From JALRAP01 sp046302815 (lineage in GTDB: Bacteria; Bacteroidota; Bacteroidia; AKYH767-A; OLB10), in contig JBKCHO010000051.1 of the NCBI GenBank assembly GCA_046302815.1, forward strand, positions 1 through 21,182: a stretch of DNA of 21,182 bases. The letters are read 5' to 3'. The position numbers and the translations under genes were made by a program. The notes below the pieces were generated by a model. The model made no database searches. It had not been told where the DNA came from and saw only the letters and a program-made list of their open reading frames with translations. Positions 15,632-21,182 of this stretch are shown piece by piece. Within the stretch, counting starts at the first letter, position 1. Each line of letters starts with the position of its first letter.

Positions 15632-16710
15632 AACTGTTCCAAAGACATAGGGTCCTTGATTTTCACCTCTCTAGCCTTGCTGCCTTCGAAGGGACCAATA
15701 ACTCCGGCAGCCTCCAATTGATCGATAAGTCTGCCAGCTCTGTTGTATCCCAATTTGAGCCTTCTCTGAAGTAGGGATGCCGAGCCTTGTTGAAATTGCA
15801 CCACCATCCTCGCAGCTTCCTCAAACAGTGGATCTCTATCTGCTGCATCCAGCTCGCCAGAACCGCCTCCTTCACCTTCACCAACATATTCGGGCAATAA
15901 AAAGGCATCGGGATAACCTCTCTGGCTTCCGATAAACTCGGTAATGCTATCTACTTCAGGAGTGTCTACAAAGGCGCATTGCAAACGAATCAGATCTGCT
16001 CCGGTAGAAAGCAACATGTCTCCTCTGCCTATCAATTGCTCGGCTCCTCCGGCATCCAGAATGGTTCTGGAGTCAATTTTGGAAGTAACTCTGAAGGCCA
16101 ATCGTGCAGGGAAGTTTGCTTTGATTGTTCCCGTGATTATGTTTACCGATGGCCTTTGCGTAGCAATGATCAAGTGTATACCTATGGCTCTCGCAAGTTG
16201 AGCTAATCTGGCAATAGGAGTCTCCACCTCTTTGCCCGCAGTCATGATCAAATCAGCAAACTCATCAATTACAAGCACTATGAAAGGTAGGAAGCGATGC
16301 CCGTTATTCGGGTTCAAACGCCTACTGACAAACTTGGCATTATACTCGCGGATATTTCTTACCGCAGCATCCTTCAGCAACTCGTAGCGCTGATCCATCT
16401 CGATACAAAGCGAATTCAAAGTGTTCACCACCTTACGGGTATCCGTGATGATGGCCTCCTCCTCACCAGGAAGCTTCGCGAGAAAATGTCGTTCAATCGT
16501 TTTGAAAAGTGTTAACTCCACCTTTTTGGGATCAACCAGTACGAACTTTACTTGTGATGGATGTTTCTTGTAGAGCAAGGAAACTAAAACGGCGTTCAAT
16601 CCAACCGATTTACCTTGACCAGTGGCACCTGCCATCAGCAAGTGGGGCATTTTGGCCAAATCAGCAATGAACACTTCATTGGAAATAGTTCGTCCCAATC
16701 CAATAGGCAA
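15613..16710 (-). CDS. ftsK: DNA translocase FtsK, motor and gamma domains (separated from N-terminal part by an in-frame TAG)
   Basis: This is the C-terminal part of FtsK/SpoIIIE, the hexameric ATPase that pumps DNA through the division septum. The frame is the same as that of the N-terminal part, broken only by a TAG at 16735-16737. Reading on from the TAG it gives 373 residues; the span given here starts at a TTG codon and is 365 residues. Visible are Walker A 'GATGQGKS' (28-35 of this span), Walker B 'FIVLVIDEFADLI', 'IATQRPSVNIITGTIKANFPARLAFRV', and a C-terminal winged-helix gamma domain ('GSASLLQRRLKLGYNRAGRLIDQLEAAGVIGP'), which in relatives reads polar KOPS sites. There is no ATG before the Walker A region, so independent translation is unlikely. 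The gene ends TAG, with TAA two codons further on. Confidence 0.93.
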   Translation of the reverse strand: MPIGLGRTISNEVFIADLAKMPHLLMAGATGQGKSVGLNAVLVSLLYKKHPSQVKFVLVDPKKVELTLFKTIERHFLAKLPGEEEAIITDTRKVVNTLNSLCIEMDQRYELLKDAAVRNIREYNAKFVSRRLNPNNGHRFLPFIVLVIDEFADLIMTAGKEVETPIARLAQLARAIGIHLIIATQRPSVNIITGTIKANFPARLAFRVTSKIDSRTILDAGGAEQLIGRGDMLLSTGADLIRLQCAFVDTPEVDSITEFIGSQRGYPDAFLLPEYVGEGEGGGSGELDAADRDPLFEEAARMVVQFQQGSASLLQRRLKLGYNRAGRLIDQLEAAGVIGPFEGSKAREVKIKDPMSLEQFLSSGK

Positions 16711-16734
16711 ATCAAATTCACAATTCTGAAATTT

Positions 16735-16737
16735 CTA
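16735..16737 (-). other. In-frame amber codon (TAG) interrupting ftsK
   Basis: The + strand reads CTA, giving TAG on the coding strand. Codons on both sides continue the same frame: before it 'SMRSVISS', after it 'KFQNCEFD' and then the motor domain. Related Bacteroidota FtsK proteins generally have 'VISSQKFQN' here, so one C-to-T change in CAG explains it. It could be a real nonsense mutation, a read or assembly error, or a suppressed stop. There is no shift or lost segment nearby. Confidence 0.85.
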
Positions 16738-18177
16738 AGATGAAATAACCGAGCGCATGGAAACCACCTCTGGATTTTGATTGGGGACTTCAATGCCAAT
16801 GGTACCTTTACCAGGGATGGGGGCGATGATCCTGATACCTAAAGCGGATAAGCTGAGCGCGATGTCGTCTTCAAGATTTTTTATTTTGGAAATTCTGACA
16901 CCTGCTTGTGGAATGATTTCGAAAAGAGTCACGGTAGGACCAACCGTTGCCTTGATTTTATCAATCGCAATATTGTAGTTTTTAAGAGTGTCTACAATAC
17001 GGTTTTTATTCATTTCCAACTCCGCCTTGAGCTCATCCATGCTGAGCTGGCTTTTATTAGAGCCGTGGTTTTCGAGCAAATCTATCGTTGGAAAGCGGTA
17101 GGAGGAGAGGTCCAGTTTTGGATCATACTCTCCTAAAACTTCGGTCTCTGGCAAATCCGAAACCTCAATTTCTTCTTCTGGCACTGTAACGGATTCAATG
17201 GAAAGCACAGGTCCATTGTCGTTGCTAATTTCTGGAGTTTCAACTAAAGTTGTAACCGGTTCGAACTCGGGCTCTGCGATTGGGATGGAGTCCGAGAAAT
17301 CCAATTCGGCTTCATTAGAGTCCAGTGCATCATTCAAGTCAAGCTCAACAACATTGTTTGGCGTATTGGTTTCCTCTCGGAGTTTGTTGCCCGAAATAGG
17401 TTGAGGCACGGCTTCAGTTTCCAATTCCAGATCAACATCATCTGGAATAGAGTTTGTTTTTTCAGGGAACTTAGGCAATCGAAATTCAAGGCCAAAGGTG
17501 ATCACGGTGAATACAAGAGCCGAAAATCCAATGGTCATTCCAGCACCTAGATTTCCTAGCATCGAAATCAGCCAGGTGTTGATCCCATAGCCGAATGCAC
17601 CTGCTGTAAACAACCATTCGCTATTGGAGTAAAAAATGTATCCAAACAAGGCTGCAGTGAAAACAAAGCCGAAGAAGGCATATCGAATGGTTTTACCCAT
17701 TGGTAATAGGTCGACTTTAAACAAAATTTTAAAACCGCCAAGAAATGCAATGAAAGGAAGAGCAAAGGCTGCCAGGCCAAACCATCGCTGAACGAAATAA
17801 TGGGACATAACAGCTCCAATCTTGCCCAACCAGTTTTCTACCCGAATGTCTTGTCTGCCGAATAACTCGAACAACGGGCCACTCACTTTGTCCATGTCCA
17901 TTCTCCAAGTGAAAAAGAAAGACACGAAGGAAAACAACATGATAACAGAGGTCAATAGCAAAAACAAACCGCAAAACTTCTGGAATTTCCTGTCTCCGAT
18001 GAGGTAGAATACTTTTGAAAAAACGGGGATGCTGTCGCCAGCCTTATCCTTTGGTTTTTTCTCCTTCTCCTTCTTGGGAGAACGGACTTTGGCCTCTTTA
18101 ACGGGTGCTTCTTCTACGACCGATTCTTCAATTTCTACTGGAATCGATTCTCGAAGCCTATTTCCTTTGCCTGCCAT
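16735..18177 (-). CDS. ftsK: DNA translocase FtsK, N-terminal membrane and alpha domains (ends at in-frame TAG)
   Basis: This is the 480-residue N-terminal part of FtsK. A charged start (residues 1-48, rich in Glu and Lys) precedes four or five membrane helices (about 68-90, 131-153, 164-184 and 195-232), which anchor FtsK at the division site. An acidic linker follows (about 240-350), then the alpha domain ('LDLSSYRFPTIDLLENHG' from about 356; 'VGPTVTLFEIIPQAGVRISKI'; 'IIAPIPGKGTIGIEVPN'). It ends at 'VVSMRSVISS' where a TAG replaces an expected Gln. With the TAG read through, the whole protein would be 854 residues (15613-18177), a normal length for Bacteroidota. The ATG at 18177 fits the start of the family. 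The 124 nt upstream hold only a near-match -7 element and weak hairpins. Confidence 0.93.
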   Translation of the reverse strand: MAGKGNRLRESIPVEIEESVVEEAPVKEAKVRSPKKEKEKKPKDKAGDSIPVFSKVFYLIGDRKFQKFCGLFLLLTSVIMLFSFVSFFFTWRMDMDKVSGPLFELFGRQDIRVENWLGKIGAVMSHYFVQRWFGLAAFALPFIAFLGGFKILFKVDLLPMGKTIRYAFFGFVFTAALFGYIFYSNSEWLFTAGAFGYGINTWLISMLGNLGAGMTIGFSALVFTVITFGLEFRLPKFPEKTNSIPDDVDLELETEAVPQPISGNKLREETNTPNNVVELDLNDALDSNEAELDFSDSIPIAEPEFEPVTTLVETPEISNDNGPVLSIESVTVPEEEIEVSDLPETEVLGEYDPKLDLSSYRFPTIDLLENHGSNKSQLSMDELKAELEMNKNRIVDTLKNYNIAIDKIKATVGPTVTLFEIIPQAGVRISKIKNLEDDIALSLSALGIRIIAPIPGKGTIGIEVPNQNPEVVSMRSVISS

Positions 18178-18301
18178 TGGGGTATGTTTAAACCCCTAAA
18201 GTTATCAATATGCCTTAAGGGGCGGGAATTGCACCCTGTGGGTGTTTCAACAGTCTTTTGTGAATAAAAGTAACGGAAAGCCGAGGCTATTATTATATTT
18301 T

Positions 18302-19303
18302 CTAAAGCAATGAGAGTCTGATGATCAGGTCGGTGAGCCTTGCAGAGTAACCGGATTCATTGTCGTACCAACCCACGACTTTGACCATATTGCCAATCAC
18401 GGAAGTCAAGCCAGAGTCAAAAATGCATGAATTGGGATTTCCTACGATGTCGATGGAAACTACGGGGTCTTCGGTATACTCTAAAATCCCCTTCATAGGT
18501 CCCTTTGCTGCTTCCAAAAATAAAGTGTTTACCTCTTCAGCTTTTTTCGGATTTCTAACTACGCAAGTAATGTCGGTTAAGGATCCATCTGGGACAGGAA
18601 CACGGATTCCGGCACCACCCACATGACCTTTCAAATGGGGAAACACTTCAGTAATCGCTTTGGCAGCGCCAGTAGTGGTTGGAATGATAGACATGGCAGC
18701 AGCCCGAGCCCTCCTCAGGTCTTTGTGCGGCGCATCATGCAGATTTTGATCACCAGTGTAGGCATGCACAGTGGTAACATACGCGCTGTCGACTCCGAGA
18801 TGCTCATCCAATATCTTGATCATGGGTGCCGCATTATTCGTGGTGCATGATGCATTCGAAATGATACGGTCCTCTTTGTTCAATAAATGATCGTTAACTC
18901 CCAATACAACGGTTTTCATGGGATCCTTGGATGGTGCAGAAAGGATGACCCTTTTGGCTCCAGCATTTAAATGCAAACCTGCTCCTTTTGTATCAGTGAA
19001 TTTACCGGTACATTCCAAGGCAACATCCACTTTCAGGCTCGACCAGGGAAGGGTTCCGGGGTCCTTTGCAGAGAAGACAGGTACTTTTAGTCCATTCACG
19101 GAAATTAGGCCATCATGGGCTTCTACGGAACCGTTGAACCTACCGTGAACCGAATCATACTTCAAAAGATGGGCGAGCGTGTGCGTATCCGATAGGTCGT
19201 TTATCGCTACCACTTCTATGTCGGATCTTTCAATGAGATTTTTGAAAGTAACCCGGCCTATTCGTCCGAAGCCATTGATTGCAACCTTGATTTTATTATC
19301 CAT
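18302..19303 (-). CDS. gap: Type I glyceraldehyde-3-phosphate dehydrogenase
   Basis: This 333-residue cytoplasmic tetrameric enzyme converts glyceraldehyde 3-phosphate, NAD+ and phosphate to 1,3-bisphosphoglycerate in glycolysis, and the reverse in gluconeogenesis. The Rossmann motif is 'INGFGRIGR' (9-17). Asp36 in 'AINDLSD' indicates NAD preference. The catalytic site is 'SNASCTTNN' with Cys153, and the base is His180 in 'TTVHAYTGDQ'. The second Cys often found four residues after the catalytic one is Asn157 here. The end is the usual 'VGWYDNESGYSARLTDLI'. It overlaps the upstream lipA stop by 8 nt (ATGGATAA), suggesting coupled translation. The stop is TAG with TAA three codons on; I see no convincing terminator after it. 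Confidence 0.96.
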   Translation of the reverse strand: MDNKIKVAINGFGRIGRVTFKNLIERSDIEVVAINDLSDTHTLAHLLKYDSVHGRFNGSVEAHDGLISVNGLKVPVFSAKDPGTLPWSSLKVDVALECTGKFTDTKGAGLHLNAGAKRVILSAPSKDPMKTVVLGVNDHLLNKEDRIISNASCTTNNAAPMIKILDEHLGVDSAYVTTVHAYTGDQNLHDAPHKDLRRARAAAMSIIPTTTGAAKAITEVFPHLKGHVGGAGIRVPVPDGSLTDITCVVRNPKKAEEVNTLFLEAAKGPMKGILEYTEDPVVSIDIVGNPNSCIFDSGLTSVIGNMVKVVGWYDNESGYSARLTDLIIRLSLL

Positions 19304-20192
19304 CTGATTTTAGGATATGCCTCTCAGCATGGTAGGATGATCGGACGAGCGGGCCGCTCTCAACATATTTGAAGCCCATTTTCAATCCATCCACTTTGAA
19401 CTCTTCAAAGGTATCGGGGTGGATGTATTCGGCTACCGGCAAATGGTCCTTGGTGGGTTGAAGATATTGGCCAAGTGTCAGAATGGATACACCTGCCGTC
19501 CTTAGGTCTTGCATAGATTCCAAGGTTTCTTCTTTTGATTCGCCCAAGCCCAACATTATGCCAGATTTTGCATTGACACCTGAATCTGCAATCCTTTTCA
19601 ATACTTCCAAGCTCCTATCATATTTGGCTTGTATCCTCACTTGTTTGGTTAATCTGCGAACTGTTTCCAGGTTGTGGGAGACAACTTCAGGCTTTTCATC
19701 AATTACCAGTTGTAGATTTTCCCATTGGCCTTGAAAGTCGGGTATGAGGGTCTCCATAGTGGTTCCCGGGCATTCTCTTCTGATTGCACGGATAGTGGCA
19801 ACCCAGATTGATGCTCCTCCGTCTTTGAGATCATCACGGTCAACAGAGGTGATAACACAGTGTTTGACCTGCATCAGTCGAACAGATGCAGCTACGCGGT
19901 CGGGTTCTTTGGTGTCAACAGCCGAAGGCCTTCCTGTGGCAACAGCACAAAATCCGCACGAGCGTGTGCAAACATTGCCCAGTATCATGAAGGTGGCTGT
20001 TCCAGCACCCCAACACTCACCCATATTTGGACAATTACCACTCTCGCAAATGGTATGCAGCTTGTGGCCGTCAACCAGATCCCTTACTTTACGGTATTCA
20101 TGTCCGATGGGTAGTTTCACTCTCAGCCAAGAGGGTTTTCTTGCGTTGGATGCTTCAGCCATCCCTGTTCCATTTCCTTCCATGTTTACCAT
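19296..20192 (-). CDS. lipA: Lipoyl synthase (radical SAM)
   Basis: This 298-residue radical SAM enzyme inserts two sulfur atoms at C6 and C8 of protein-bound octanoyl groups, giving the lipoyl cofactor of pyruvate and 2-oxoglutarate dehydrogenases and the glycine cleavage system. The auxiliary cluster motif is Cys49-x4-Cys54-x5-Cys60 ('CESGNCPNMGEC'). The radical SAM motif is Cys75-x3-Cys79-x2-Cys82 ('CTRSCGFC'). The conserved C-terminal serine motif is 'VRSSYHAE' (Ser285). Length and order are typical. The ATG at 20192 overlaps the stop of the upstream gene by 7 nt (ATGGTAA); Met4 and Met11 are alternative starts. The gene lies in a minus-strand run: unknown exported protein, lipA, gap. Confidence 0.96.
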   Translation of the reverse strand: MVNMEGNGTGMAEASNARKPSWLRVKLPIGHEYRKVRDLVDGHKLHTICESGNCPNMGECWGAGTATFMILGNVCTRSCGFCAVATGRPSAVDTKEPDRVAASVRLMQVKHCVITSVDRDDLKDGGASIWVATIRAIRRECPGTTMETLIPDFQGQWENLQLVIDEKPEVVSHNLETVRRLTKQVRIQAKYDRSLEVLKRIADSGVNAKSGIMLGLGESKEETLESMQDLRTAGVSILTLGQYLQPTKDHLPVAEYIHPDTFEEFKVDGLKMGFKYVESGPLVRSSYHAERHILKSDG

Positions 20193-20941
20193 CTTTTGCC
20201 AAACAGCCAGTTGATGTAAAAGTTCAAGAATATTGCGTTGTTTTCAGTAAGTGCCATGATGGGAACCTCGCGGTAATACACATCTAGACAAGCTCCAACT
20301 TCGAGACAACGGATGTTATTGGTGTAGGTTCCGTATTCGAAAGAGAGCCCTGTTTTCAAATAGCCTCCAGGATAAGGTTTTATTTCGTTTAGACCTCTGG
20401 TGAAAGGTGCTCTACCGTAGATGTTGTCGGTATAATGTCGATCTGGGTCATATTTCTCTTCGATCAATTCAAACTCTCCTTCAAAACCAGTCGGGTAAAG
20501 AATAAAAAGATATATGGGTTTGGCTAATGCAATCGATGCGCCCGCAGAATAAAGAAGACGAACTTCAACCCCATCTTTTTCTGCTTTGGAATAAAGAACC
20601 CGCTGTCGCCCCGTACCAACTCGGGCAACAGTAATGGAATTCAATTTGCCATAAAAAAAAGATTTGGCATTATCGAAGTAGGGGTTCACTGATCGAATTT
20701 CCTTGGGGTGCCTGAAATTCACTAGTTCGCCCTCGAAAATCCTTTTCTTATACCCAGTGATGTTTTTACCTCTTCTGTAATCTATGCCCCAACCTGATGT
20801 ATGCAGTTGTACTCCGAAGCCCCACTCATATTTCATCAATGGCGGCTTTTCCTCCACATATTCATTGGGGTTCACTTGCGCAGATGCTCTCAGGCAAGAA
20901 AACAGAATTAGAAGGGCGTATAAGGTCAAAAACCGCACCAT
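20186..20941 (-). CDS. Exported protein of unknown function, probably an outer-membrane beta-barrel
   Basis: This 251-residue protein has a signal peptide (about 1-21, 'MVRFLTLYALLILFSCLRASA'). The mature part has regularly spaced aromatic and glycine residues: 'YEWGFGVQLHTSGWGIDYRRGKN', 'VLYSKAEKDGVEVRLLYSAGASIALAKPIYLFI', 'GGYLKTGLSFEYG'. It ends 'FLNFYINWLFGKRW', with a terminal aromatic residue as in many outer-membrane barrels. I know no named family for it, though similar proteins seem to occur beside lipA in other Bacteroidota (from memory, not checked). It overlaps lipA by 7 nt, so the two are probably translated together. It is divergent from the OsmC-family gene across 65 nt. Function is unknown. 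Confidence 0.7.
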   Translation of the reverse strand: MVRFLTLYALLILFSCLRASAQVNPNEYVEEKPPLMKYEWGFGVQLHTSGWGIDYRRGKNITGYKKRIFEGELVNFRHPKEIRSVNPYFDNAKSFFYGKLNSITVARVGTGRQRVLYSKAEKDGVEVRLLYSAGASIALAKPIYLFILYPTGFEGEFELIEEKYDPDRHYTDNIYGRAPFTRGLNEIKPYPGGYLKTGLSFEYGTYTNNIRCLEVGACLDVYYREVPIMALTENNAIFLNFYINWLFGKRW

Positions 20942-20994
20942 AGCTCAAAGATACAAAATGATGGATGGATGATGGGGTTTCTCGGTTTGGTTGC

Positions 20995-21002
20995 TAGTTT
21001 TG
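20995..21002 (+). promoter_or_regulatory. Possible -7 element before the OsmC-family gene
   Basis: TAGTTTTG matches the TAnnTTTG consensus exactly but ends only 4 nt before the ATG at 21007, so the mRNA would be nearly leaderless. No clear TTG element lies 17-23 nt upstream. It may be chance in the 65-nt divergent intergenic stretch. Confidence 0.35.
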
Positions 21003-21006
21003 CCTT

Positions 21007-21182
21007 ATGCATACAATTGAAGTGACTTATGAGGGCGAGCTCAGGACCCGAGCCCTGCACAAACCGTCGGGTACTGAAATTGTGACCGATGCTCCAGTTG
21101 ACAACAAAGGCAGAGGAGCCTCATTTTCACCTACAGATCTGGCCTCCACATCGCTGGCCAGCTGCATGATGACCATCATGGG
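21007..21182 (+). CDS. OsmC/Ohr-family protein, N-terminal part (3' end outside window)
   Basis: The first 58 codons of an OsmC-family gene run off the right edge. The family comprises thiol-dependent peroxidases and relatives that reduce organic hydroperoxides in the cytoplasm. Evidence is 'HTIEVTYEGELRTRALHKPSG', 'TDAPVDNKGRGASFSPTDLASTSLASCMMTIMG', in which 'SPTDL' and the Cys of 'ASCM' (residue 54) match the first catalytic Cys of the family. The second Cys would lie beyond the window. The 'DAPVDNKGRG' form is closer to the YhfA/OsmC-like group than to Ohr, so the exact subtype is uncertain. The ATG at 21007 is the only sensible start. Confidence 0.85.
   Translation, partial: MHTIEVTYEGELRTRALHKPSGTEIVTDAPVDNKGRGASFSPTDLASTSLASCMMTIM

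Noticed and set aside
15613..16710. FtsK C-terminal part as an independent gene started at the TTG at 16710
   Set aside because: TTG lies mid-domain, no ribosome site or promoter precedes it, and the sequence between the TAG and this TTG is also conserved FtsK.
18178..18301. Terminator or riboswitch between gap and ftsK
   Set aside because: There are a mismatched CCCCT/AGGGG stem (about 18194-18222) and a short CACCC/GGGTG hairpin, but no T tract follows on the minus strand and no known riboswitch pattern is visible. TAACTTTA (18204-18197) is one base off a -7 element and has no matching upstream element.

Overview
The window comes from a member of the Bacteroidota, probably a gliding or marine/freshwater flavobacterium-like lineage. 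The evidence is a giant PKD-repeat protein with a type IX secretion (T9SS) type B C-terminal sorting domain, a bTHX ribosomal protein gene, YceI and DUF5777-type envelope proteins, few recognisable Shine-Dalgarno sequences, and several promoters of the TTG/TTTG - about 19 nt - TAnnTTTG type typical of this phylum. I see no insertion sequence, CRISPR array, tRNA or rRNA. This is an ordinary chromosomal segment with one very large surface-protein gene.

Layout, left half (+ strand unless noted): the 3' part of a family-4-type glycosyltransferase (1-672); a cation:amino-acid symporter with acidic-substrate signature residues (716-1981), followed after 6 nt by a DinB-fold protein (1988-2485); a very small convergent bTHX gene (minus, 2493-2597) with its own promoter; an acyltransferase-3 membrane protein (minus, 2645-3691). 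Then comes a five-gene operon-like run (3882-6795): two c-type cytochrome-like lipoproteins, a membrane-anchored OB-fold protein, a secreted YceI protein and a DUF5777-type beta-barrel, closed by a clear terminator. The run looks like an envelope redox module of unknown job.

Centre: a 2587-residue secreted protein (7124-14887) with a signal peptide, a conserved Bacteroidota N-terminal domain, 17 PKD-like and 10 Ig-like modules and a T9SS type B sorting domain. The modules are arranged as two similar super-blocks (3 PKD + 4 or 5 Ig-like) followed by 11 PKD modules, which points to segmental duplication. A strong bidirectional terminator separates it from the convergent right half.

Right half (minus strand): in transcription order, an unknown exported protein, lipA and gapA overlap one another by 7-8 nt; then ftsK and lolA. 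The ftsK frame is broken by a single in-frame TAG at 16735-16737, at a place where relatives normally have glutamine; the protein is otherwise intact on both sides. lolA has its own well-formed promoter inside the end of ftsK. The right edge holds the start of an OsmC-family gene (+), which continues beyond the window.

The main points worth a second look are the amber codon in ftsK, the duplicated super-blocks of the giant surface protein, the cytochrome/OB/YceI/DUF5777 operon with an unusual CX4CH heme motif, and the easily missed bTHX gene.
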